Shown here in pieces: positions 1 through 13,500 of a stretch of 64,000 nt of DNA (positions within the stretch are counted from its first letter, which is position 1; each line of letters begins with the position of its first letter). The stretch spans positions 48,886,201 through 48,950,200 of the forward strand of contig OY821774.1 in NCBI GenBank assembly GCA_963682175.1. Reading direction: 5' to 3'. A model generated the notes under the pieces. That model was not told the DNA's origin, did no database searches, and saw nothing but the letters and a program-made list of their open reading frames with translations. The translations under genes and the position numbers were made by a program. The DNA is from Triglochin maritima. Lineage: Eukaryota; Streptophyta; Magnoliopsida; Alismatales; Juncaginaceae.

Positions 1-20
1 GTACCGTTTTTCACCTCGGG

Positions 21-51
21 TAAAAAACGGCACTAGTAGTGCCGTTTTTTA
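21..51. repeat. perfect 13-bp hairpin
   Basis: Positions 21-33 and 39-51 are exact reverse complements (arm TAAAAAACGGCAC) around a 5-base loop. A second hairpin of the same kind follows, and the core CCGTTTTT also appears at 4-11 and 113-120. This looks like the edge of an inverted-repeat element cut by the window boundary; no family is assigned. Confidence 0.6.
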
Positions 52-72
52 CTTGGTTAAAAATCGACATTC

Positions 73-107
73 GAGATACCGTTTTTACTTAATGAAAACG
101 GTATCTC
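73..107. repeat. perfect 13-bp hairpin
   Basis: The arm GAGATACCGTTTT at 73-85 pairs exactly with 95-107 around a 9-base loop. It shares the CCGTTTT core with the hairpin at 21-51, so both probably belong to one element that extends left of the window. Confidence 0.6.
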
Positions 108-971
108 AGGTGCCGTTTTTCAATGTGCATATTTTGCCAAATAAGTTTCTGAAGTGCATATTTTTACAATTTTTTATTTTTTTGATTATTTTGAAAATTT
201 TTCCTATTTGAAAACATGATAAATTAATAGTCTCAAAATTACATGCACTTCTGACAAATAATTAGCCATTAAAATGTAATTTTGGAACCTTTTGTTTACA
301 ACAGAGAGCAGCATCTTTAGCTGATAACATTTGACTGAAAGTGTGTTTAGTATGCCATGATGGGCCACAAACACAAATTATATTGAGATTTGAGACAACA
401 CAATAAGTAACAAAAAAAATACCTGAAGTGATGGATGAATTTTGACAAATATATCTGAAAAGAAAGTTGACTGGGAAGCAATTCTGCAACAAAATTTTGG
501 GTGTTATCAGGGCGCAAAGAGTAGGACTTTGTGTAGAATCATGAACCAACAGTACAAAAAGTGAGGTATCATAGATTCGTAGTAAGTAGGTAGAGCACAT
601 AGTTTCACCATTTCTCAAAATGCAATATGTTAAGTACAATAATCCCTGCAAGTGTTGACTACAACAACAAGGGATACTTGACTATGTTAAATTCTGCAAT
701 TGTGCTAGGAAAATTGATGGCATTCATTGCAAAACAGGTATGTTTCTTCATTCAATACTTCAGAGAGAGAAGCAGAGGACGAATACTGGTTACTATTTTC
801 TTGTATGTACATCCCAAGTCAATGCTTAATGGATCAACAAGGGAACTATTGCTTTGCTTTAGTGAATTCTATAGCAAGAACTTCATTTTTGCTACTTACC
901 ACTAAATGAAAGGCCTAGAAAGATGTCATGGTCTCTTGAAGTAACATAGAAGAGTAAATGTTCGGCGTCAT

Positions 972-1489
972 CAAAGTTTTGAAGTCGCACATGCGACCTA
1001 GTGCGGCTGGGTGTCCCAGGGTCGCATATGCAGCTGCACAACAGTAAAAAATATATATTTGAAAAATATCTAAAAAATAAAATCATAAATCATAAAAAAT
1101 CGGAAACAGTTGTACACCACGTCATTTGCAACCTTTTTCAATCTCATCTTCCCCTCTCCTCCTCCAACCTCATCTTCCCCTCTCCTTTTCTTTTTTTCGC
1201 AAAGCTCCTCTCCTTTTCACATCCACTTCTCGCCACCCCCTCTACTTACCCCCTGCCTCCGTCCTCCTTCCTCGTTGCCCTCTTCCCGACGCTCGTCGAT
1301 GACATCTTCTCCTTCTCCTTCCCCATTTCCCCTCTCCTCCTTTTGCTGAAGATGGCATTTGCGACTGCATATGCTGCCTGTGTGACCGCACAAATCGCAC
1401 CCTGTTGGGTGCGACTATGTGGGGGTCGCATATCGGCCACCACACAATGTGGCCGCATACCGAGTATGCGACCACACTTTAAAACATGG
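972..1489. mobile_element. hAT-type MITE
   Basis: The 518-bp segment is flanked by an 8-bp direct repeat, GGCGTCAT, at 964-971 and 1490-1497, the duplication size of hAT elements. The left end reads CAAAGTTTTGAAGTCGCA and the reverse complement of the right end reads CCATGTTTTAAAGTGTGGTC, an imperfect terminal inverted repeat. The interior is CT-rich and has many GTCGCA/TGCGAC words but no transposase. It lies downstream of the last REV1 exon I could place, so probably in its final intron. Confidence 0.65.
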
Positions 1490-1562
1490 GGCGTCATGGA
1501 GACAAGTTTGAAGATAGAGCTATGGATTAGAGGCACAACTTTGTGAAAGAATAAGAATATAC

Positions 1563-4500
1563 CTTTTCAAAAGACGAAAGCAAACGTAAATTTCTTCAAT
1601 GTCTGATTCAACATTGGAGATAGCATACTGTCTAAAAAGTTCAAAAAACCCAAATGATGCTTCATCCCAGTCCACCTTTGTTGGCTCCAGTAGAACAGGA
1701 TAATGTGAAATTAGCGACTGAAGAATAGAAGAGAAACATCTTGCCCTTCCATTTTTAGTATGTATATTTGCCAAGAAGTTTAAGACTGAGCAACTACTTT
1801 CTTGGAACTCACATACCCATCTTGGAGGGTCTCCTTCCCAGAGATTCATATCCTCAAACTTAACCCTCGCTACAAAGCCAAGAGTGTTTTCCTTAGCCAA
1901 TCCTACCGAAGGATCCAAACATAAATCAGATCTACCATGTACAGAAATGGCCTCAAATATATCATTTTTCACATCTTCAGGCAATTGCCGCAGAACTGAA
2001 ATATCAATTTGATCAAGCGAATCAGGAACCAGATCAGCTCTTTCAAATCCATGGCTGTTGGAGTTACGTAAGCTGGCTACCTTATGCCCCTGTCAAAAAT
2101 AGTAAAAGTGAACAAAAACAAAATCTTTAGCTGCATTCAGTGAGTTGAACCTTGGCCCAGATGTATTCAAGAATAAGAACCAGCAAATACAAAATATACA
2201 ATAATGTTGTTTCTGTGGGTCGTCTCACATTATGGAGACGGTTCAGTCTACTAATGTGAATACACTATTTCTACATCGTTGTAAATGTCTTCTATGAATT
2301 TACTTTCACTGGTTAAAATAAAAAAACCAGCACAATTTGAAATTATGGATCCCACTTTGATAACATTTTAATAATTTCATGTAAATCTCAAGTTTCATAG
2401 GAAAAAAACAGTGAACAGCTGATATTTGTTGTAGTTCAGCTCTGCAAAAAGAAATGTGTAATTTTCCTTAGAAATACATGGAGACCAGATTGAGATTCAG
2501 AAACCTAAAAAACGGTGAATCAATGTCAGACATAAGTTAGCAAAGAGTGAGTGCACTGTTGATACCTTGACCAAATAAAATAACGGTCACAGAACCAATT
2601 GCATGAAGACATCAGTGTGTCAAAGTTTTCGTAGCACTTACATATTATTCATACGACATATAAGAATATGAAATTTTGACAAACACTACCAATAATGGCT
2701 TACCTCATCTTCTGCAGATGCAAATCGAACAGAAACTAAAGGAGGCGAGAGAATATTTTTGCTATCGTCTGCTGGAGCCAAATATCGTAGGAGAGTTTGC
2801 TTATCATCAATTTTGGTAGTTATAGCAAAGGTAAATTTCCTGGTACTAGATGAAGATGATCCCTTCACGCTTTCTGAGCAAGACGTGGCAGCCGCATGAC
2901 CAGAGACCCTTTGATTTCCCAAGTGACTCTTCATAGAGTCCGCTAATTTTCCACCATACATCTCATTCACCTCAGTGAAGATCTCAGGAGGAAGGCTACT
3001 AAGAACATGCATATCAAGATCACATACTTGTGGTGGTTTGAATGTCCCAGTTTTGCAGGATCCAGGATTCAATGTATTTGAAAATGGTGAGCCCTTACTA
3101 ACAAGACCATCATACTGGTGATTGTAAAATTCGTTCGTATGATGTTCTTTATCCATCATCACTCCCTCTGACAAATGAATCATCGTTAAACCAGTACCAG
3201 TAAACAATGTAATTTTACACGAGAAAATGATTTATCACATTCTTAAGTTATATGTCTGCATTCAGAATACATCAAAATGGTACAATGTCCTGTAATCCTG
3301 GCAAAAGTTACCAAGCAATATAGTAATATGACTGCAGATCTAGAATGTTTACCTCCATTCTTGGCTTCCACTGTGCAATCAACTTCCTGATCTGAGAGCT
3401 GTACCTTTGAAGATACAGATGCAAGCCATGATTCGAGTCGATTTACATCAGGTCCTTGGAATGAAAAAGTGATGTCAGTACCAACAAGTGAATGATAATC
3501 AACAAGAGTCCCTTACAACTCATTACATCTGAGCCCACTTTTTAAGACCACAATTACTGGAAGAGTCACCCTCCAAACCAACCATGGAAAGATAGGAAAC
3601 TCAAAATTATTTGAAATTTGTTAGTAACATTACATAAATGAAAATAAAGAAAAGATGATGATAGCAATGAAGAATGTGACCAAAAGACTCGAACTGTCAA
3701 ATTTACATTTTATATATTATTTAAAATAGGCTTCAACGTGTGGTACACATATGTCAGAGAGAATATTACCATTTCTACTCATGTCACCGTGTTCGAGTTT
3801 TGATATTTGCAATCCAATACCCCGCACCTCCTTAACATCTACATAAATGGGAAAATAATGATAAAATGAAATAATTATGGCAGCATACTCCGAGAAGAAT
3901 CTGGATAACAAAAAGATTACAGATACACAAAATCACATATTCTCGCGTTGTCTCTCTTCTGCACCTTTCTCAAAACACCCCCATATCATACAAAGTTGTA
4001 CCTTACTAGTATCTGAAATGCCCATCTCAAACGACAAGAGCTTGGAAAAATAGATTGTACAAGATGGATGCCAAACGTGATGGAAATGCTCCCCACACGG
4101 CTACACATACTCAAGTCAAATATAGTCAAAATAGGTTGATAATTTGGTTTAGGAATTTCCAAATTAAATTCCTTATATTATGACTGTATGAGGTGGTTTA
4201 AATTGGAATAGTACTTCAACATAGGATCGAGAAAGTGTCACTTCTAGTTGACTTTTTTGGATGAACTACCATGGATATTTTTAAATACTTCATGGTATTC
4301 AAAAATACACACCATACAAAATTCTTCAAAAGCAAATTCCAAGTTAAGAGGTGAACTTTCCAAATTCAACATGACTTTGTCTAACTTAAGTTCGATAAAA
4401 AAAACTTAGTATAACTTTAGTTATTTCAAATTAATTCTAAATGCTCACATGTGCATTATTATTTTATAGTTCGTATAACAACAATAACAACAATCTTTAA

Positions 4501-7500
4501 TCCCAAACTAGTATTTTTTATAGTTTGTACATGATTCAAAAAAAATACCACTTAATATATATAATACGATCATAAATTTGAGGTGCAAGATGTAATAACC
4601 AACACGATTGTTCATGTAACTTACTAACTTTAAATGTCATTGGTATTAGGTACACCGGACCCATCACCTAAAGGTACTAGATGAAAATATGGTACAAACT
4701 ACAGGCAGCTAGATCACAATTAAGGAGTGCAGTTTATAACAGAAAAAAGGCTAAAAGAGTAACCAACATGTAGTGATGCAAAGAGTTGTTTGCTTATTCT
4801 TAGCAAAACAATAGCACTGCTTGTGGCAAAAGAAACCTGAATATCATATATGATAGATGCCATCAGAAGATATTGTGATTAAAAACGCCCAATGTTAAAA
4901 ACAGAGTAAAATCAATTACCGTTGTGGAGCGGCTCATATTCACACAGTCCCCGCATCCCATGTACTTGATGGGCTCACCTGGTTTTCTCTTTTTCACCTG
5001 CATCATTGTGAATTTGTGGTTTTCAAAATATACAGTCTTATATAATAAAACACTAATATACTAAAACTCAAGTTGAAAATTCTACTGGCACTTTTTCTCA
5101 AGGAACGAGACAAGACTCATGCAAGGATACTTGTAAAAATAGGCAAAGTGGTTGGAACTAAAACCTTCAATGTTATAGTACGGCCTTGCATTTCACATCC
5201 ATGTAACCGCAAAGAGACCTCCTTGCAGAGGTTCACAAGTAAAGGATAACACTGAATTTGCAAGAAATCCATACAACATTTAGTACCATGACAAATAATG
5301 TGCTAGGTTTAAAAGTACAGAAATAAATGCTAAGTGAATTACTTACATAAGCCATGCCATTAAAACGCACACCCCAGTTAACCTCAGCACCAACAGATTT
5401 ACTTTCCTGAAGTGGTAGATGAAAGAACAAGCACGTGAGATTCCTTCCCAAAAGAAATTAGAAAACACGGGAAATTTCAACCTTTGTTTCCTAGCCAATC
5501 TCCATCAAACAACAATTCCCATTTCTATTTGCCATGTTCAACATGCTAATTAACTTAAAATCTAATTTAACTTAACCAGAAGTATAATCTAGATTATCAT
5601 TGGGAGCTACACTACTGAAAGAACACATCCATCTTACATATTCTACAAAGATAAAGCAGAAGCAAACAAAACCTAAATGTAGCTTAGCTTGCTATGAGAC
5701 TACAACCTAAACTATTGTTCATATTAAGGAAACAAGAGTTCATAGCTAACATCCATGATTGGGATAGAAGGATACAAATCACGTGATGGCAAAATCAATT
5801 TTTTAACCGAAAAAAGATGCTCCAATATCAAAAAATCTAAAATTTCATAAACTCAAGATTATCTAGTTCATTTTAATATAGTTAATTGTTTCCCTGCTAC
5901 TAAAACATAGCATTCACCGAGGCCATTGATACATACTTTTAGACAATAATGAGTACGATGTACATACATTATTTCACCAGATTCTGCAAATTCACTCTAC
6001 AATAATCATTAATTAATCAAGATCGAAGAGTCCACACGACAAATCCGATAACAGCCTGACCAAGAGGCAGTGTTTCATCCATACCTGCATTACTTCGACA
6101 GTCCGATTATCAACTCATCTGCTATAATTCCACAACATATCACCTATCTTTCCACCAAAAAATTTCTGGAGTGATTCCTGTAAGTTAATGATTCAATTGT
6201 ACAAAATAATGAAGAATTAGACATAAGTACAAGCCATGCTAAGAATGTTCTCACTCTCTTCATTTTTATTGCGTGAGTGTATGCATTGAGCTAAGCATTT
6301 GTATAAGTTTAAATTTCTTATGAAATAAGAAAAAAATGCACCAACTTAAGAGATAATTCCCGAAAAAGACGAAGAACACCCATGCCACCAAAGCAAGGGG
6401 GAAAAATCATCTTTTACCTTTCTATCCTTAAAAGAGAAGGCAAAAGTACCATATAAGCAATGATGACAGCTCCAAATATGATTGCTAAAACTCAGTACAG
6501 CAATTCTAGTTAGTTATGTTGGAAAAATAGTTTCACATTGCTAAATACAAAAAGTAAGCAACACTCTACAACATCAAAGTTAGATCCACCAGCCATCACT
6601 TTCTTGTTTAGGTTTTGTGGAAATGGTGGACCAACTAAATTCACACATGGTATTAGAGCGAGTTGATTAACCAGTTTGGGAGAGGAAGTTCACACCAATC
6701 TATATTGTCCACATGCAGATGGGGAAAAAAACTTTATCGCGTGTGCAGATGACTGTCAACGAAAATGTCCCACATTGCCGAACATTTTAGTGTTGAAATA
6801 TTTTATAGATTTAGATCCACTATCCATCACCTAAGTGCCTAAATTTTGTTGAAGTGGTGGACAATCCACACTATCACAAGGAAATTCATACAAATTACAA
6901 GAAGACAACTTAGCTTAATACATGTTTGATCATTCCCAACAAAATATGAGATGTAGGTACTAGTTGAAGATTGAAGGAATGCCAACTAGAAAAAGTATCA
7001 ATCATTGGCACCACGTTGCTAAAAGGAGTTTTAACTTGTGAATAGTGAGTGAAACTGAATTAAAATATATAATTCATACAATGTTTGAACCATGATAAGT
7101 TCACGCAAAAAAAAAACATTTAACTTTTAAAACAAGACAAAATACATTACGTAAGACTTTAAAATATCTAATATTCAGCAAAAACATCCAATGATCCAAA
7201 GTCCAAACGGTCATGACAGATTGAGAGGGTGTAAGCTAATAGCTTGACGAAAACAATAGAGTTGCATCCAAAAATAGGGAGACTCCAAGCAATAAAACTG
7301 AAATACTTAACTCAGATATTCAGAAAGATATATTTATTTTACCTTTGAAAACAAGCGCATCTGACCACAAGTTGAAACACAGTGTTCTTTCAACTTCTGC
7401 TGAAGGGTACCTCCAATACCAGGAAGAGCATTGACAGGGAGGTTTTCCAAATATTCATCAACCTATGAGAAAATAGTGACCATGATGTGAACCTCTTAAG

Positions 7501-10500
7501 CAATAAGTGTACTAGAATCAAAATACAACATGATTAAAGATCAATAGAAAAGGAATTTCAAGTCCATTTCAATAAAAAAAATCAAAATAGTACAGCTCAA
7601 ACTTTCAGTACAACAATCCAACTTTAAGTCGTGAGTTTCGATACAGAAGCATCAGATAGATAGAAGAAAGATAGAAGGGTAAAAAAAGAATTCCCTAAAT
7701 GCAAAAGGTTCAGTCAGAAATCAGAATGACATTGGCAGAGACCACAACTTCAAAATGCAAAATTCATCGTAACAAACACACAAAATAATCTAGATGTTGG
7801 TTGAAGTCAATCCAAATCAAGTATACTATTGCCACGGTTGAGGTTGTCTGACACAATTCCCTGAACAGAACATATGATTGTGCAGATTACATGGCAAAAG
7901 CCAAATTTATGCAGACCTGGGAGGGCATATGTTGCAACAAGTCCGGGCATATGTTGCAACAAGAGAACCCTATAGGTAGATAGAGTAAAGTAGAGAAAAA
8001 ATAGAACAAACATGTAAATCTTACGGTAAAAAATTCAACAATATTCTTCTTCATGTTCATTTCATTTTCCATATGTATTAGAGATCCAGATTGATTCCAA
8101 CTATCCAATATACAGTTAGTTGAGAGTCCACACAGGAGTAGACTTGAGATATGCTAGCATCACCAAGTTAAGAAAAGATAGAGAGAATCATGGGAAAGAT
8201 CCCACCGACATACATTTGCCTTGATCCTCTATCATTTTCCGAGGAGAAACGAATTTACTAACACTTTACCATGCTCTTATACCTTTTGACTTCAACAAGG
8301 TCATTCATTAACATATGACAATTTCGGAATTTCCTATAATTAAGCATGCAACTATATTTAATTTCACGTTCAACTTGGAAGTCAACTCCTAAAAACCTGA
8401 TTATTAAGCTTGATGCCTCTTAATTGAAGGGAGGCTTTACAGCAAGTTCGATTTTTACTGCGTACATATTTATTTCCTGGATCATGAAGACGACAATCAG
8501 TAATTTTGCCTGATTGTTTTTCTGCTAGACAGTCAATTGCGTGGTACAAGTAAAAAGAGAGGAAATTTTCATTCGCGATTTCAGATAATCTATATGCAAA
8601 AGTCACAACCAGCTCAGTGATAAAATCAAATTAAAAAAAACAAGGCTACACCTTCTCAAACGGAATAAAATACTGCCCATTTGGCTTAGCTGATCGAGTA
8701 GCAAGACGAGCCAAAAGCAAATTTCCAGCTATTCCAGCACTAGCAGTGCATTTAGTCGTGTGAGCTATCTCTTGTCTGATAGCCGAGGCCACCATCTCAG
8801 GATCAGTTCTCATGTCTGTAACATCCAGAAATGCTTCATCACAGCTGACAGCCTGTGTTTCCCCCAAGAAACGAATTAGGGAGAATTTTACCAAACAATG
8901 GAATACAAAACAACTAAACAAGTACTCAAGCAAACCTGCACTCTGGTACAATGCTTGTGCAATATGTCATAAAATTGGTCTGCAACCTGCACTTAGACGC
9001 AAAATACTGACTAGATAAATTTATGATCACAATCTGTGTAGAAGGACCTTGACATCATTCACTTCTATGTTAATGGTGGGATCGTGGAGATATAAATCAT
9101 TGGATGGGATCATGGAGATATTAACCATTGGATCTTTGGGTTCACTTCTAGGTGTTGATGGGGAAAGAGGTATCTCCATCTAGTGTGTGCACCCTCATGT
9201 CATGGTGGTGAAACGATCAAATGCTACAAAATGGAATTTCCTTCACTTTTCTCGATTCGTATGTTTCACCCTTGTTCCAATTTTATTAGATGTCTCCAAA
9301 GTGGTAGATTTCTTTGCTTTTTGTATTACGAAAATTAAGATTTCAGTTGAACTTGGACCATTCATATGCATCTGGTCTATTTGGTTGACAATCTACTTAT
9401 CATGAAAAAAAAAAAAGATACACAAAGTAAGAAGAAGAAAACTGCTTCGATTTAAAAAATACAACAAAAGCAGTTGTATGGCTAGGTAACGTTAATAGTA
9501 TGCCAAAAAGAAATTTTAACATGGTAAAAGAAAGTCTGCATGGTTGAGCTCAAAATGCTGATGTTTCATGAGCTGAAAATATAAATTATAAGTTTCTCTC
9601 TTGTCCTTGTTCCATAATCATTGAGATGGTACAACAAATTACAAATTACAATTAGTGATCCAGTTTGTAGAATAATTTCCTAATGGGTTAATTACAATTT
9701 GCCCCTGAATTATGTTTTGATATCACTTTGCATCCATAAACTTTAAAATGTGACAGTTACCTCCCTTGAACTTTTGTTTTGTAACACTTTACACACCCCC
9801 CCCTCCGAACTTTAAAAATCTATTATTTAAACACACATTCGTAATTTTTTTGCATTTTTTTGCGTTGTAACCCTAATACACTCATAAACCTAGTTTTACA
9901 TAAAAGTTCGAATCGAATTGGATGCCCGATATTGTTGGAGTTTGGGTTGGATTCAACGCAAAAAAAATCATTTTCGACCCAAATTCCAACCGCATCCGAC
10001 CACCGATCTCATATGAACTTTCACGTAAAATTAGGTTTAGGAGTGTATTAAGAATACAACGTAGAAAATTACAGAAAAAAACAACGAATGTGTGTTTAAA
10101 TAATGAATTTTTAAAGTTAAGGGGGACAAAGTGTTACAAAATGAAACTTCAAATGGGATAAGTGTCATCAACTCATCATTTAAAGTTTAGGGATGCAAAG
10201 TGATATCAATGCATAATTCAATAGGACGAACTGTAATTAGACCCTTAATGAAAGAACTAGAAAACGAAAACAAGAACAAGAAAGAAAATACAAGAATAAA
10301 AGGAATAAAATCCAGCTAAAGAAAGAAAAAAAGTCATCTTAACGTAATCGATGGAAGCAAGCATGCGGAGTAAAAAATAGTGGGAAAGAGTGATATGCCC
10401 ATTACTTAGGTGAACTAGAAAGATAATTATATTTTCTGCAATATTCATTTACACTAGATAAGAGACACCATTTGTAGTCAAGTGATTGAGAGAGTGGATA

Positions 10501-13500
10501 ACCATTATTGACTAAAAGGGCAAATTAAAGTGTTTGATAATGATCCACTTAAAACAATCAGCTGAGACATTCCCAAACATCCTCATAGGCATGAAATCAT
10601 CCAAGATAATAAAACATAAATATCTACGTTGTAGAGTTTAAAACAAAAACATGTTTACGTCTATAATAATCTATTTTAGCAAAAAGCATATGGTTTTATA
10701 TTATACTAATGTTTTAAACTTAACATTCTGCTTTCAATTTAGTTTGTATCTTTGAATATTTTAATCTTTTAGAAATGGAAATGACCTTTATCCTTTGTAT
10801 TCTTATCCAAGCACATTTCTACTTGCAGTGCCTTATCACTCCACCACATAAATCTACTTTCTTTTTTCATCATTCTATATCTAATTTCAGCTGGCACAAT
10901 CAAAGATGGGCCCTTTTAACATTGACCGGGATCGGTCTCCATACTTAATCTACAACTGTAAATATACAATGCAAGGGATAATATTTAAAGGTGTTTAATG
11001 AAAACCTAGTGCAGACTTGTATCCACCAATGCATCTTCCTAAAAAAGGTATTAAGTGATTATCATATGTTATTCCTCTGTCTACAGTGTCTGTATTTTAT
11101 TGCTCTAGGGTAGTATAAAACTAAACATGTGTCACCCTTTCAAAACCATAAATTTGTCATTCTTTGACTCTTCGTTAACGAAGAAATCAGGAATATCAGT
11201 AATTCGCACATCTCCCATTATTGATGATGATCACTAAGAAACCACGGCCAACAGAATGACAGAAAACATAACAGTATGAGTTTTTAGGCCAGGTTCTTTT
11301 TTGCAAATTTTACCTCTCCGTAAGCTTCAAAATTATAGGAGAAGATAATGAGATGGGGACAGAGAGCCTTCGCATCTCTAACAAACATGCCAGCTTTCAC
11401 TCCTACGAAATAAATGGTTATTTTGACTGATAGTAAATGACTAAACATGAGATAAAATTCCAAAAATCACTAGGAGAACAACCATAGTGACGTGCAGGAT
11501 AATTTGCAGAAGATATTTCTGCAGTTCCTTTTGGATTATTTGAATGGCATATTGTGACGGGCTTATCAAGCAACTCTGGATGGTCTCTCACGACCACTGA
11601 TACAAAGAAACAATCCTGCAAAAGACGTACAACAACAAGATTACTATAAGCCTAACAAACAAGGACTAAATCACGCAAAATAAAATGCAGGAGTAAATAG
11701 TTGTCGATGCATACACTACCAAAGCAAATTACCATATCTATGTGGATGATAACTCTTCCTGCAGTAAGTTGATTGGCTCCAGCATTATTTTCCTTGGATT
11801 GGGTGTAGTCAAGTTTCACAGCAAAACGTTTGCAGCATCGATTCCTCAAAGTTCCAATGAAATGCAATCTTGAATTCTGTAGTTGCCGACCAATAAAAAA
11901 ATGAAGTCACAGCAGAAGCAGAATGAATACTCCCTTAAGGTAAAGTCACACTTAAAAAGTTAAAAGGCAATAAGGCATGGAAGCAGACAGGCGATCCAGA
12001 CAGAATAAAAGAAATAATCAGATCCTATTCCAATCACATGCCATCTTGACAAGTGATTGCCTCCCATACTTTCACCAAGAAACCAAATTGTAACAGATCC
12101 ATCCGGTTCTAGAAATTTCTACATTGGCCTAGAAACAGATACATCATTCACAAGTCAGATCTGAAACAAGTATAGCCACTCTCCACTGATCCACGGGTTG
12201 CACGAACCAAGAGAAATCTATTGGTCTTGCAAGAAAATATCCACTAACCAGAAATTATAAATCCACCAACAGGTAAAATAAAAGTGCATAATAATACACA
12301 GATTTTTTGACTGAAAATCAATGACTAGGTTAGCATTAAAGCTTCAAAAATAGGATGTCCTGCTACGAGGACGAGGGATGAATGGACTCCCGAGCACACA
12401 AGAGAGAGTATGCCAGAGGTGTTCAAACTCCAGACTACAGCAAAGAAATAGAGGATTATTTCAATATGACAATTTTTGTGTGAAGACTGAAGACATCCCA
12501 ACAAAATCCACACAAGCTTCAACAATGAAGTAATTGAGACAAGCTTCTAGAACGCATGTTATCGGTAAACAATGCAAACAACAAACACAACTAACTTGTG
12601 TGACATTGAACCTTCCAAGTCAAGTAGGTGAACAAGTGATGTCATTCATGTGAAAACAAATCATTTATGCGATTCTACCACCGAATACTAAAATTTACTG
12701 TTTAAATATGAAATGTTATTGTCACCTTAAAATAGTTTTCAACAAAATTAGAGTCTTCTGCAGTTGAGTGTTGCCTTTTGAAACTTCTTTGATGCCTCAT
12801 ATCGGAAGAATCCCCATTGTTTCTCTCGTCAACACAACTACTGTCAACTTCTCCGGAGTCCCTATGAGGGCCAGACTTCACAGCAATGCTCTCCTCATTT
12901 TCTATAACATCTGCTTTTTTACTTAATTCACCACATGAACTGTCCCAGACAAGATACCCGGAACACTCGCCATCCTCACCTCTGGAACCTGATCTGCAAC
13001 CTGATGCTGTAGGGCCATACTTTTCAGTCCTTGACAACGGGGAGCCTGGTTCAGAATTGTCACAGGGCGAGCTAGGAATTTCAACACCTTTGCTTGAGAT
13101 GGTCTTCAAACAAAAGAATGAAGAGAGCTTTTGTTGCTTGCCAGGTTCCCCACGAAGCTCATCCAACTGATAGGGAACCCCTGAACAACACTACCCAACC
13201 ATTATAACAGAACACATGCAGCAAGAAATCTTTCATTTAAACTAATGCTCAAAGTTCCATAGCTTTAGGATATCAAAGGTGTGATGTATAAATATTTCAT
13301 CAGATTATAGAATGAAAAATATGTACAGCAACAAAGTCATGCAAAGTTATAAGCTTGAATTTAATCAACGTCTCACTGAATTTTATGACTCATTAGGAGA
13401 ACGGGTTAGCTCTACTACAACTATATTGGTTATAGAATGACATTGATGTGATGTTTATACTTAATATGATATATAAAACTAAAACTAAAAAACTTGTTAA

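Noticed and set aside
262..651. 129-codon minus-strand frame as the REV1 C terminus
   Set aside because: It starts with a plausible splice acceptor but the residues show no similarity to the expected C-terminal helices.
1001..1546. 181-codon plus-strand frame
   Set aside because: It lies within the hAT-type MITE, is composition-driven (CT-rich) and has no domain.
1516..1562. A REV1 last exon beginning near 1518 (ending ...LQETMTSF)
   Set aside because: It would need an intron of only about 43 nt and the peptide does not resemble the end of the REV1 C-terminal domain.
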